Assembly: GCA_038025085.1 (NCBI GenBank)
Contig: CM076141.1
Span: 13,084,001-13,148,000, forward strand
Direction: 5' to 3'
Origin: Tetragonia tetragonoides
Taxonomy: Eukaryota > Streptophyta > Magnoliopsida > Caryophyllales > Aizoaceae
DNA length: 64,000 bases
Shown: piece after piece, positions 47,401 to 59,926 of the stretch
How positions within the stretch are numbered: position 1 is the first letter of the stretch
How the letters are laid out: each line of letters opens with the position of its first letter
Translations under genes and position numbers: made by a program
The notes under the pieces: generated by a model
The model's input: the letters and a program-made list of their open reading frames with translations, nothing else
What the model was told of the DNA's origin: nothing
Database searches by the model: none

Positions 47401-50400
47401 ACTCTCCTCCAATTTTCTATCTTACCATCACAAAAGTACCCTTTTTTTTTTCCTTATCCAAGAAAATATACAACTACAAAAAAAAATTATCACCTGTCTT
47501 TTTCTGGAGAGAGGAAGGGCATAGATTTATTTGGGGGATTTTGCTCTTAACGAGAGTCCAAGTTTTTGGTGGATAGGAGAGAGAAAACTCTAAAAGGAAG
47601 AAAAATGGAGTTGGTTCATTTTAGAAATTAGGAAAAACGCAAAACAAAAGAAGTAAATAATTAGTAATTAATGAAATGTCAAAAACTCACCGGAATGGGT
47701 TTTAGGATGTTATTCGCCGATTTAGGAAATAAATAAACTTAAATGGGGTCGGAGTTTAAAAAATAATCCTTAATGTCGCCGGCGCAAAAAAAAATACCAA
47801 TACGTCCATCGGGGGCCATTAAAAAGACCAATCTGGTAAATTGGCCTATATAGATGTATGAAGAATGACTGTAAAAATATGTTTAGTCACCATGAGGTGG
47901 TAGCTCTCCTCAGTTTGCGTGACAACTATGATCTTATTGCCAATTTGCCATTGTCTGAGGAGAGTAAGGAGCCCACCTAGGTCCAAATTCCTTGGTCCTC
48001 TGCCTTACTATTACAGATTTTCAGCCAGATCCAGATCTCGATCATGGTAGTAGGGAAAGATGGCAGATTTTTCCATATAAGACTCTGGTTGTGTGATTGT
48101 TATCGGAAGTTACAACTATACACAATGAAGTTCTTACTCTAGGCCTGGTTTGGAAATTTTCAAGTTATAAACTAATTAAACCTCCAACTTTTTTGTACGA
48201 GCAGATCAAGTTATCGAGGGGCTTGATAGAGCTGTATTAACAATGAAAAAGGGTGAGGTGGCTGCCTTGACAATTGCCCCAGAATATGCCTTTGGCTCTT
48301 CTGAGTCCAAACAGGAGTTGGCTGTGGTTCCTCCCAATTCCACAGTGTTATATGAAGTGGAATTAGTATCATTTGAGAAGGTGAGTTGCTTACAGAAGTG
48401 ATGACTATTATTGCTGGAGTGATGCGAAGTGGAAGTTGCTTGAAAATAGCCAGATCTACAACTTCTTTAGGAACATAAAGGACAGATCAAACAACATGCT
48501 TTTCATCCGGTGTCTCTTAGAATTTTATGACAAAGATTTGCAAGCTTTTGTGCTAGGCAATAAGAAAATCAGATTTTGTGCTCATGAGGTGGGTGAATTG
48601 ACTGGCTTCAAGGCCTCTGGTGCTGAACCTCCTAACTTGGAAATTGTAAATACTGGGAACCAACTTCCAGCATGGGTAAAAAGTCTGATAAAAGCGCATA
48701 TGAATGCTCACAAAAAGAATAAGAAGGAAAAAACATTTTCTTCCCAGTCCGAGGGAAAAAGAAGAGACATACATAGAAGTACTCTCTAGAGAGTGTTGGG
48801 TGCTATGCCTGTTGAGACCGACCAAAGGAAAGTTCGGTTCATGACTTTGTTTATATTTTATTTTCTGAATTATGTTGTGGAGACACCAACTGATTCGTTC
48901 GCTAGAAAAAATTGGTTTCCTATTGCTGTGAATTATGCTGAGAATTTGGCTGTATTTGAGGAAATATATTGGTCAAAGGCTGTTCTCAACAGTCTGATAA
49001 AAACATGCAAAGAATATGCCCCTACGAAAAATAACTTTGCAGGGAATGCTGCTTAAATCTTCCAGGTAAACTTTCTCCCTTCAATGATGGACATATTGTT
49101 GGAAAACCAGGATAGATTGTTGGAAAATCAAATCTGCTATTAAACTTTTTTTATTTTTGTCCCCTTTCCTTGTGTGTGTAGGCACTCATTTGCATAAGGT
49201 TACTTGACAAGAATATTGTATCTCCTATTAAGCGGAATAATTCTCATGGTCTCTCAGCCAACAACCACTTTTGTAACCACCACTTTAAATGGTAACAAAA
49301 GTGGTTGTTGGCTGGGAGTCCATGAGAATTATTCCACTTAATGGGAGATACAATATTCTTATACAATATTCTTGTCAAGTAATCTTCTGCAAATGAGTGC
49401 CTACACACACAAGGAAAGGGGACAAAAATAAAAAGTTTAATAGCAGATTTGATTTTCCAACAATCTGTCTTGGTTTTCCAACAATATGTCCAGCATTGAC
49501 GGGAGAAAGTTTACCTCGAGGATTTGAGCATTCCCTGCAAAGTTATTTTTCGTAGGGGCATATTCTTTGCATGTTCTTATCACTCTGTTAAGAACGGCCT
49601 TTGACCAATTTATTTCCTCAAATACAGCCAAATTCGCAGCAATAGGAAGCCAATTTTTTCTAGCGAACGAATCAGTTGGTGTCTCCACAACATAATTCAG
49701 AAAATAAAATATAAACAAAGTCATGAACCGAACTTTACTTTGGTTGGTCTCAACAGGCATAGCACCAAACACTCTTTGGACAGTACTTCTTTTTCCCTCG
49801 GACTGGGAAGAAAATGTTTTTTCCTTATTCTTTTTGTGAGCATTCATATGCGCTTTTATCAGACTTTTTACCCATGCTGGAAGTTGGTTCCCAATATTTA
49901 CAATTTCCAAGTTAGGAGGTTCAGCACCAGAGGCCTTGAAGCCAGTCAATTCACCCACCTCAAGAGCACAAAATCTGATTTTCTTATTGCCTAGCACAAA
50001 AGCTTGCAAATCTTTGTCATAAAATTCTAAGAGACACCGAATGAAAAGCATGTTGTTTGATCTATCCTTTATGTTCTTGAAGAAGTTGTAGATCTGGCTG
50101 TTTTCAAGCAACTTCCACTTCGCATCACTCAAGCAATAATAGTCATCACTCCTGTACTGAAACGCTTCTTACCCTGCCCTTAAGTTTTGGATTTTCATGC
50201 AAACTTTCTGCAAGTGAAATGTCCAATAATTTGCGATTGTTGTTTGCAGGAGAAGGAATCATGGGATATGAATACTGAAGAGAAAATTGAGGCGGCAGGC
50301 AAGAAGAAGGAAGAAGGAAATGTGTTATTCAAGGCTGGCAAGCACTCAAAAGCCTCAAAGAGATATGAGAAGGTGATGTTTCAAATGTGCAAGTTGTGGC

Positions 50401-51243
50401 GTTTTAGGTGCCTTGTATGCAGAGTAATCTTATCTGATTCGGCATAACGTTTTCCATGCAGGCTGCCAAATATATTGAGTATGACACTTCCTTCAGCGAT
50501 GAAGAGAAGAAGCAGTCAAAGGTATTGAAGATATCTTGCAACTTGAATAATGCAGCCTGCAAGCTGAAACTGAAAGATTATAAACAGGCAGAAAAGTTAT
50601 GCACTAAGGTAATGATTAGCTTCCATATACTACAAATAATTCTGAGCGTTGGACTTGTATGGTTGATCACAAGTGTTTTGGACTTGCAGGTTTTGGAGAT
50701 GGACAGCATGAATGTAAAAGCATTGTATAGAAGAGCACAAGCATACATACAGTTGGCCGATCTGGAGTTGGCAGAGTTTGACGTTAAGAAGGCCTTGGAA
50801 ATCGACCCTAATAACAGGTTTGTTTATACCTCGAGCTCATGCAGATCTTGCGGTAGACTGTCTAGTAGTATAGTAATAATGAGGGTCACACCATAATAAG
50901 ACAAGAGACCCATGAGGGTTGCATTTTCTACGTTGGCTTATTAATCTAGCAGGTGCAATTTTAACTGGTGGATTTATTGCTTTATCGACGCATGCAGGGA
51001 TGTGAAACTTGAATACAAAACATTGAAAGAAAAGATGAAGGAAATTAATAAGAAGGATGCTCAATTCTATGGCAAGATGTTCTCTAAGATGCTTGATTCC
51101 GATGTAAGTAGCAAACTTTGATATTTAGTTTTTAGAGTCATCTTAGTGAAGTTCAGTAAGAGGGATGTTCCTGATCTGTTGAATACTTGCAGAAAGGCGC
51201 TCCCAAGGCCGCTGAACCAATGACCGTGGACAGCAAGGCATAA
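44479..51243 (+). CDS. ROF1: Multidomain FKBP immunophilin, ROF1/FKBP62-like
   Basis: Thirteen exons: 44479-44677, 44778-44864, 45949-46209, 46295-46369, 46472-46552, 46639-46833, 46920-47012, 48205-48380, 50250-50372, 50462-50608, 50690-50817, 50998-51103 and 51193-51243. Junctions are GT-AG and phases match, giving 573 aa, close to Arabidopsis ROF1 (551) and ROF2 (578). It has three FKBP domains: the first is complete with [14 protein letters not shown] and [13 protein letters not shown], while the second and third are more diverged and probably weak isomerases. A three-repeat TPR region follows ([47 protein letters not shown]) that docks HSP90, then a Lys-rich tail with a likely calmodulin-binding helix. 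ROF1 works with HSP90 and HsfA2 in heat tolerance. Introns 7 and 8 carry transposon-derived inverted repeats. Confidence 0.94.
47060..47846. mobile_element. Mutator-type MITE with long TIRs in ROF1 intron 7
   Basis: Begins GGCCAATTTACC and ends GGTAAATTGGCC. It is flanked by a perfect 10-base duplication TATATAGATG at 47050-47059 and 47847-47856. The inverted similarity continues for roughly 280 bases on each side (shared blocks include GGACGTATTG, GCGCCGGC, ATTAATTACTAATTATT and CCTAATTTCTAAAATGAAC). The long TIR plus a 9-10 base TSD fits Mutator-like elements. Non-coding. It lies about 350 bases before exon 8. Confidence 0.88.
48436..49056 (+). pseudogene. DUF1985-like gene fragment, left arm
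   Basis: Two successive frames (48436-48789 and 48793-49056) encode a fragment with [19 protein letters not shown] and [16 protein letters not shown], resembling the DUF1985 domain found with Ulp1-protease-carrying Mutator-like elements in plants. A TAG at 48787 and a small insertion (about 48772-48785) break it relative to the right arm. There is no start context of its own. Confidence 0.6.
49437..50132 (-). pseudogene. DUF1985-like gene fragment, right arm (open, 231 codons)
   Basis: The inverted partner of the left-arm fragment, uninterrupted for 231 codons from ATG 50132. It has the same domain ([16 protein letters not shown]) plus a downstream helix-rich part ([19 protein letters not shown]). 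The frame survives although it lies antisense in an intron. It is probably a captured or duplicated fragment of a transposon-borne gene rather than a functional gene. Confidence 0.6.
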
Positions 51244-52648
51244 GAGGAGCAGGCTCGAGTGTCTGCCTATCTTAGTCTCACAGTAGAGAAACTCTTTCTC
51301 TTCCCCACCCCTCTTCTTTTTGGAAACCAGGGTTGTAGTTTCATTTGGAGATAACTGTAATTGTGGTTTTTGGAAGACAATTGACTTGTTCTATTTCGGA
51401 TGTTTTGATCAATGAATGAGCAATAGCTGAGAAATGAGGGGATATTTGGTGCAAGCAATCTCACCAATCCATTGTTGGTTTTGCAACATGTAGTACCATC
51501 TCAAATACTACCGGTAGTATTGGATGTATTTCATTACTTATAAACAAACTCACCATGATTGTTCATAAATTATCCATATACCTAATTCATTTTTACATCA
51601 CGAACATTACTTGAAAACCTCAACTTCCAAGGGAACAGTACTTGAAAAGCAAAAACACTCAAAATAGTAGAACTATCGGAATTTTGACTGGATTTATTTC
51701 TTTTACACTAGCTGGGGTAGTTATAGAAAAGTACTTGGTCTTGTGCTTATGCCATTCCTAATTTTTTTTCAAATATTTTTTGTGCCTGATAGTGTGTGCT
51801 TATCTTCAAGATTAAAGCCTGGATTAAGGCCCGTTCATTCATGCCCTTGCACGTGTTTGCTTGGTGCCTCTGGTGTGTAAAAGGTTTATGGGATCGTGTT
51901 GTGTGTCGTGTTAAACTGCTAACCGTGCTCAGAGTCATAGTCATCTCTATATCTCACATTATTGAGTCCACTCATCTCTATATCTCACACTATGAATTCG
52001 CCCTATATAAATTTTTGTGTTATTATTGATTCGGATCATTTATCTGTGACATAATAGAATGGTTGATTATTATGGATGTAATCGATCTCTATTTATAGGT
52101 ATAGAGTCCTAGTGCTATGGAAATTTTAGATTACACAATCTCTATAATATATACTAATCTAGAATAATATTCCTAAGAGTACTAAGAGTAAACATGGTAA
52201 CAGAATGTTTAAAAACTAATTTATCTAATACTACACTGTTAGAATACGAACACCGTTAAAAGGTTAGTTAAAACAAAACACGGGTGGCTTAAATTAGCCC
52301 CTTCATTAACCTTGATCTTCGGATCACATTTCACTCGGACATATCATAGGAGAGAGAAAGTGTCACACCCTCCCTCCCTTCCTCTTGCGTCACCACGGAC
52401 ACGCACGCACGCACACAACATCAACCCAGACAACAACATCAACAGGAGAGAGAAAATAATAGAAATGAAAATCAAATTACCACTCCTACAATGAAGAACA
52501 ACAACAAAAATTCATCACAACAAAGATCGAAGAGAGAGAAAATAAAATTCTTACAACAACAACAGTAATGTTGCTACACTGAGAGATCTTCTCGATCCGC
52601 CATTGTTATTCTCTCTCTTTCTCTCTCTCAAACAAATTCGCCATTGTT
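51244..52648. other. Intergenic region between ROF1-like and CSLC genes
   Basis: The first 200 bases are the ROF1 3' UTR. A short direct repeat, TCTCTATATCTCACA, occurs near 51943 and 51976. From about 52330 the sequence becomes CT- and AC-rich, the likely CSLC 5' UTR. Confidence 0.45.
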
Positions 52649-55600
52649 ATGTCTCGACCTCCTAATCACGAGTTCCAACAATGGTGGAACAAGCTAAGAG
52701 AAAATCATAATCCTCAAACTTCAACCACAGACCTCTCAAATTCAACCGAAAACCCGAGTTTCCTCTCAATCGAGATAAAAACCTCAGCAACAACAACAAC
52801 AACGACCGTCTCACCATCATCAACGTCAAACGATTCACCCTTCGGAAAAGATCGAATTCGTTCTCGTAGCGCAAGACAGCTCTCATTCTTCTACCTATTA
52901 AAATTTCAACAATTTCTTCATTCTCTCTCCTCAATTTCCCTTAATTTTCTCCACCTTCTTCGCACCGCTAATCGCCGAATTTCGACAAATTCTTCTAATT
53001 CGTTACTTCGAGCATCAGAATCTAAATTCTACCGTATAATCAGAGTCCTTTTGATAACCGTATTGATTTTATTATGTTTTGAGCTTATTGCTTACTTTAA
53101 AGGCTGGCATTTTAGTCCGCCATCGTTACATAAGGCTGAAGTTCTAGGGTTAGTTGAGCTTGTTTATGCAACTTGGTTGAGAATTAGACAGGATTATTTC
53201 GCTCCGCCGTTGCAGAGTTTGTCGAATGTTTGTATTGTTTTGTTCTTAGTGCAGTCGGTTGATAGGGCTGTGTTGATGTTGGGGTGTATTTGGATCAAAT
53301 TAAGGAGGATTAAGCCGGTCGCGGTTATGGAGTATACGGAGGATACGTCGTTGGTGGATTATCCCATGGTTTTGGTGCAGATACCAATGTGCAATGAGAG
53401 GGAGGTAAGATGAACATGTATGTGGGTTTTAATTTCAAATCCTCCCGCTTTATTCATATATTAATTATCTATCTCAATTTTGGCTTCTAATTGCACATAC
53501 ATTATAGACTACATTGCATTACATTATTGCTAGTTGTAAGAAATCTTGTGCAAGTAGTTCTATTAGTAGTACATTGGGTATGTGGGATTGGGAGAGTTAT
53601 ACTTGGTGAGGGCTAGGGCAAGTAGTGTAGTTTGGGTTAAGCCATTGAGGATAGGTTTTGAATAAAGGGATTTCGGTGTAAGACAAAGAAATATGCATGC
53701 TTTGAAATGACTTCGTGACATAAAAAATCTATGACTTGATAAAAAAGATATGGTTTGTTTAGTTGTTTTTCCATCAAATGGTGGAATTCGTGAATTTGTG
53801 TTCTTTTCTACTAATTTATTACTTGCTTTAGGGAAAGAGCTTTGCCGTAGATTTCCAAATATATTGTTTGTGTAAGGGGGGCTATTGAGAAGAAAAAAAA
53901 GGTTCAACATAGTTATCTCTTTCATGGGAGGTTTAGGGGTTCTTCACTGGATATACACAAATGGTTAAAATTCCAGGGTAGAAAAGGTTGACAGCCAGTG
54001 TGGACTTTGCTTACTCTAAATCTAAAGGCCAAGTCTTTTCATATCTGGTGGCAAGCCACATCCTCATATACATGCTAGAGGCTTAGAAGGGGCACACAAC
54101 TAAGGTACGTCTAAGGTGAACCGATGAAGGACAAGCAAGAAATACAGTTTTGTCTCTTAAGCGGTTAAGCCAGATGCACACTCTCAATTTCACTGATATT
54201 CTTAGCAATTGCCTATTCTCTTTCTAGTCTCAAGATATTTTCATTCAATTTATTAAGTTTAGGTAGCATATAGCATAGCCGCAATCCTTTATCTCATAGA
54301 AAAGTTCCTCTTGTCCATCATGTTGACATTAGTGAAATGACTGAACGTCCACAAATGGATCAATGGTTGTGCTGTGAACCTTCTCCTCTGTATCAGGGAA
54401 GAAGAGGAGGAAGGAGAATGTAGATGGGAGATATGTGATAAGAGGAAAAATATTTAACTTTACTTTTTGGTTGGAGCGCTTATCGACTTTTTTGAATAAG
54501 AATGTGGAAGAAGATCTTGTTCTGTCTTGCATGAGGGGAATTGACTGATATACATGATTTATTCTCAAGTAACTAGGATAAGTCGTGGTAAGGACTCTGT
54601 ACCTCTAACTGCAATTCTATCATATTCATAGTATAACAGAAGAACGCCAAAGTTGAGTGACTGAGTTCAAAGGAATGTGTAAGGTGCACAAATGAGAGGA
54701 CAAGCAAGAAACAAATACTGTCCTTTAAACCGGATGCATGCCTCTCTTGTTCCATAACATTCTTAGCCATTGTTTTGTCTCTTTCTTTCACGCCTTTGTT
54801 GAGTATAACTGATTCCCTGGTATGGTAATGGTAACCTTTTCCGTGAGACTTCCTTACTACGGCAGCGAGAGTTCCATTTGGTAGTGTTGTTGACGCTGCT
54901 AGTCCTTTGTTGTGGGAATAAGAAGACTTGTATGCCTTTATGTAGGGCTGTGGTTAACAGACATATGGTGAAATTAGGAATATCCTTTAATTTAAGCCAA
55001 TAGGGCTAAATATATATCACCATAACCTCTTTTGGCCCTTCAGTCTAGTTATCACTTCGTTTCATTTTAAAATATATATCAGCAAGCTGGATCTCAAAGG
55101 CATCTCTTGCTGTTTTTAGTTTTACTTTTACTTAATATTTTTCTTGTTTCTAAATATTAATAATTATTTTTAGCAAAGAAGTAAGCATAGTTTACGAGAG
55201 CAAACTAGTAAATTTGTATGACTTTTCTTCTAGCTTGGAAAGTAGCAGGAGTATGATGAGGTAGGAAAGGATTAAAGAATCTTGAGGAGCTCAAGAAATA
55301 AGGGCTTCCCTCCCCCTAAGTTTGATGTTGGAAGTTGCATTGTTATGTAATGCTGTACAAACTGGGAGATCTTGGTGTTTGGGTTTTGGGCCACTGTACT
55401 CCTTCTCGGAATAACCCCTGGCCTTGGCCAAGTACTGGGAGGGCTAGGGGGCCACTCGTTACCTACCTTAAAAGAAAAGGAGGAGAAAACGTAAATGGAA
55501 AGAGTTGTAGTCCACCAGTCCTCCTTAACTTTATGGAAGTCAAGGTGTCAACTGTCATTAGCAATGTCATCATTTGAGTACAACTTATTCTGAGCTTATG

Positions 55601-58465
55601 AGCTTGAATCCAATTGCGTACTTACTTCAGAGTGAAGTTCTTGCGATTTCAGCTTTGGTAATTAGACATTCTGAACTAGTACTTTGCTTCTAGTTTCTTC
55701 ATTGTATTTGTCATCTTCATGGAGGCTCTCTATTTTATGATGATCTCCCAAACCCCTTGTGGCAGGATCCACACAGAGGTTTGCTCTTGACTAGATCTAG
55801 TCTTCAGCTTATGTGCAGATGTCCAAGATTAATTAGAGTTTGCTGTATGATTTGTTGTATTAACAAAATGCTTTCAAGTTGAGTTGACGAGGTACTAGCC
55901 ACCAACCAGGCTAAATGAGGCATTGTATTTTGATAGATTTTTGTCTTTCTCATCAAATAAATGAACTCTACTTATAGTCTTTGACAAAAGTGATGGCAAT
56001 TTGCATAGTGAAGATTAGATTCTTTTTTTTTTTCTTTTTTCTTTTCCTGGTTTGACTTTGTTTAGTGATACAGGTCTATCAACATTCCATTGGAGCAGTA
56101 TGTGTCCAAGACTGGCCAAGGGAAAGAATGCTTGTGCAAATTTTGGATGATTCTGATGATCCCCATGTTCAAGACCTAATAAAAGCAGAAGTTTATAAAT
56201 GGCAGCAAAGGGGTGTGCGCATCGTGTATAGGCATCGTCTTATCCGTACAGGTTATAAGGCTGGAAATCTGAGATCTGCGATGGGCTGTGATTATGTCAA
56301 AGATTATGAGTTTGTTGCTATATTTGATGCTGATTTTCAACCAGCACCAGATTTTCTGAAGAAAACTGTTCCTTATTTCAAGGTACTCTACTATCTATTT
56401 ATCTTTCTTCTACTGTTCCTCTGTGCACTTTCTCTTAAGCTTGTGTGGATAAGCTTCTATTGAGGAGCTGGAGCAGGACAGCTATCCTTTTGATATTAGC
56501 AGTACCATAAGTCTTCAAGTTAGTGATTATTAATGGGTTGCAAGATCTAAGAATTCAGATTACTGAGATATGCTAGTGTGGCACATCATCTCTTGCTGCA
56601 CTGGCTCATAAGATCATGCAAATGACCAGCTGTTTGTTACATCATCCAATTTTTCTTATGCTTTTCCTCTTATGTGTTTAACTTGAAGGGGAATGACGAT
56701 CTTGCACTAGTCCAAGCAAGGTGGGTTTTCGTAAACAAGGACGAGAATTTGCTGACAAGATTGCAGAACATAAATTTATCATTCCACTTTGAGGTGGAAC
56801 AGCAGGTCAATGGGGTGTTCATCAACTTTTTTGGTTTTAACGGAACGGCTGGTGTCTGGAGAATCAAAGCTCTAGAGGATTGTGGTGGCTGGTTGGACAG
56901 AACAACTGTTGAGGACATGGACGTTGCTGTTCGCGCTCACCTCTGTGGATGGAAGTTCATCTTTCTGAATGATGTAAAGGTTGGTATATATTGACAGTGA
57001 GCTGTCTTTCATTTGTAAATCAATGAAGTAAGCTTGTAGTGAGTAGTAATAGTTTTGCAGTGCCTTTGTGAACTCCCAGAGTCATATGAAGCATACAAGA
57101 AACAACAACATCGCTGGCATTCAGGTCCAATGCAATTATTCCGTATGTGCTTCATGGACGTTATTCGTTCTAAGGTACGGAACTTCGTTTGTTAATAAGT
57201 TGAGTGCTTCCCAGTTTATTGGTTTCTGTTTCTGCATTTCAGCTTTTCTCCTTTGCTTTTTTCCTGTGAGGTTGGATAGATGGAAATAATGAGTTTGGGG
57301 TTGTGAACTGTGTGGTTGATCGTCTCTTTGCTATCGAATAGTACATAATGATTTCAATGTTTGGATATTTATTATTTGTGTGCTGGAGCTCTTCTTGGGT
57401 TTATATTTTCTGCATCTGCTGCTCTATTTGAGCTTGAGTAACTTCCTTGTCTTATTGGCTTCGGTTGTTCCTTTCGTTGATGAAATCGTCATTTCTTCCA
57501 TCAACTAGATAAAGATTACACATTTTAGGCAACAATTGGCTTCAGGAGTTCATAGTGCTCATGTAATGGCAGTAACAGATGGTTATTACAGATGCTCCCA
57601 ACTGGAAAGTTAACTTATTGGTTTGGGCTTACATTTGAACTTCATGAATATCAAAATTGAAAAAGTCTGCTTTCCCATGCAGTTTATTGCCTTTGTATTG
57701 TTTTGATTTCCTTATCTATTATAATTGTTTCAATTTCCGTCTTATGTTTGCTTCAGAAGGGATTCTCTGAATTGGGTCTTGTTTTCCAGCTAACATTCTG
57801 TTTTCTCTTACGTTCTCTTTCCCTTTCAGGTGAGTTGGACGAAGAAGTTTAACATGATTTTTCTTTTCTTCTTGCTTCGGAAGCTCATCCTACCATTCTA
57901 CTCTTTCACTCTTTTCTGCATCATTCTCCCGTTGACCATGTTTCTTCCGGAAGCTCATTTACCAGCTTGGGTAGTTTGTTATGTCCCTGGTCTCATGTCC
58001 ATCTTGAATATCCTGCCAGCTCCGCAGGCATTCCCATTCATAGTCCCCTATCTTCTGTTCGAGAACACACTGTCTGTCACTAAGTTCAATGCCATGATTA
58101 CCGGACTTTTTCGATTTAAAGGCTCGTATGAGTGGATAGTCACCAAGAAATCAGGGAGGTCATCTGAAGCTGACCTGATCAGTTTATCTGAGAAGGAATC
58201 TGAAATGGTAGACAATTCCATCATACAAAGATCATCCTCAGACTCGGGCCTTGAGGAATTGAACAAGTTAAACATGACCAGGAAAAGTGGGAGAACCAAA
58301 AGAAACCGATTGTACAGAAAGGAACTTACTCTGGCATTTATCTTGTTGACTGCCTCAGTTAGAAGCTTGTTATCAGCGCAAGGAATTCACTTCTATTTCC
58401 TGTTATTCCAAGGTATCACTTTCCTGGTCGTGGGTCTTGATTTGATTGGAGAGCAGGTGAGTTGA
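52649..58465 (+). CDS. CSLC: CSLC-type xyloglucan beta-1,4-glucan synthase
   Basis: Five exons: 52649-53404, 56074-56382, 56689-56979, 57061-57174 and 57830-58465, all in phase 0, 701 aa. N-terminal cytosolic stretch, then membrane segments near 130-150 and 190-210. The GT2 catalytic loop has DDSDD (277-281), DAD (337-339), VEDMD (429-433, the TED-like base) and QQHRW (467-471), the processive synthase signature. C-terminal membrane helices follow in exon 5, and the protein ends [14 protein letters not shown] proteins make the glucan backbone of xyloglucan in the Golgi. The subfamily member (CSLC4, 5 or 12) is not resolved. The acceptor of exon 3 (AACTTGAAG|GGG) lacks a good pyrimidine tract, but reading frame and conservation support it. 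Confidence 0.93.
53405..56073 (+). other. CSLC intron 1 (2.7 kb)
   Basis: Long first intron with no recognisable gene. Two minus-strand ORFs (53563-53925, 54329-54791 area) have no domain I know. There is an imperfect ~100-base direct duplication near 54100-54220 and 54660-54780 (GAGTGACTGAG..., GGACAAGCAAGAAA, CCGGATGCATGC-like words shared). Confidence 0.5.
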
Positions 58466-59918
58466 AGCTCGCTGTTACTTTTATACTGCCATTTAAGATC
58501 TGTTTTGGAGATTTATGTGGGTTGAGCAAAGACAATGCCTAGATCCGCAGTGCAAATAACCGTAAGCATCTGCTAAACACAAGTAACTTGGCGGGGCAGT
58601 TAGCTATTTTCCTCTGGCGTCGCACCTCAGCCTACATCTGTAGCTATATATTTCCTTGTACGGGACAATGATTATTCTTATTTATTGTCGCCAAGTGACC
58701 GCAATTGTGTAACATAGTCCAACACAGACCCAAGTAGGAGCAGCTCCTGTGCTTTGGATCCTTCGTGGTGTTACTACTCTTCCACTGTGAATTGCCATTG
58801 TCAAAGAGGTGACTGCTGGTGGATTTGTTAATTTTGCCAATCATCTACAATTCTTTGTTTATTGTTGTAGGTCATACGTAATTTGTTCTCGCTCCCTTCT
58901 CTTGAATGATTAGCTGTGAAATTTATTTAGGTTGTCAGGATTAATTGTATCCTTGAGATATGATACAGTACAGGAAGTCAGATTGATTTTTGTGTCGAGA
59001 TCTGTTGTATCTAAAGCTCATCTTGAGCTACTACTGGCGTTGGAACATGGACATTTTGTTGGGTAGTACTATTTCATTCTTCAAAGTACAAAGCCATTTT
59101 TTTACAAGGTGTGATTATCTTCGATTATGTTAAACACTGTGGTAGTGTTTTTTTCAACTGAAAACGACTTAATTGAACAGAACTTATTCTTGAAGTGTAA
59201 AGGTGAAAAAACCATAGTCTTACATCACGGCATGAGTAACGCATGCATAGAGTCTATAGACACCCCCTATGTTTTTCTCAAATTTCTTTCAAGGATTCGG
59301 GTTTATCTCTAAAGATTCAAGACTTCTAATAGTAGTGTGGAAACCGTCGAATTCAAAAACTTTTGCATGGTGTCTTTTTTTCTACTTATTTAATAATTAG
59401 TTTAGTTTAAAATTATTTTTCTCTCACATATTACTATTTACTTTAGATCAATCCAGTGTACTTCAGTGAAAAGAACACTCATAATCTATAGTTTATAGAT
59501 AAATTTCACTTCTTTTGTTTGCCAATCAACTTTTTCTCACTACTTAACGAAATGAAAGAACAAAGTACCAAACTCACAAAAAATTTGCAATTATGTGGTA
59601 TTTCTATTTCACCATCTATTTTTCATTCCGGTCAACTTTTTCGGTCTACTTGAGCTTACATTACATAATTAATTTAAAAAGAACATTATCATTCTCTCAG
59701 TGAAAGAAAACGAACATTACCATGAAAGTATTAATACAAAATCTCCCTAACAAAAAAGTAGTAATACAAAATCAAAGGTGTAAGGGAGTAAGATTCTTCA
59801 AGGGCTAAATAGGTATCCTGTGTAATTAGTTTGTAGTAGAAATATGACTCTGGCATCGAGACTTGTACCTTCTTAGAAGGTGCCATGTGTGCTACGCTTT
59901 TCTTTTTATAGGTGTCAT
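58466..59918. other. Intergenic region downstream of CSLC
   Basis: CSLC 3' UTR, then AT-rich DNA without a supported gene. Confidence 0.45.
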
Positions 59919-59926
59919 GGCTCATC

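Larger units (their letters stand above)
48391..50156. repeat. 1.77-kb inverted repeat (foldback) filling ROF1 intron 8
   Basis: The left arm starts TACAGAAGTGATGACTATTATTGC at 48391, split here as TACAGAAGTG then ATGACTATTATTGC. The right arm ends with its complement at 50156. Arms of about 870-890 bases meet at a loop near 49279-49290 (GCCAACAACCACTTTTG... then CAAAAGTGGTTGTTGGC). Arm identity is high, with a few small indels. No clear TSD is seen at the arm ends. The intron contains almost nothing else, so the pre-mRNA would fold into a very long hairpin. Confidence 0.93.

Noticed and set aside
55335..55577. 80-codon ORF in CSLC intron 1
   Set aside because: No domain and no conserved splice signals; chance ORF.
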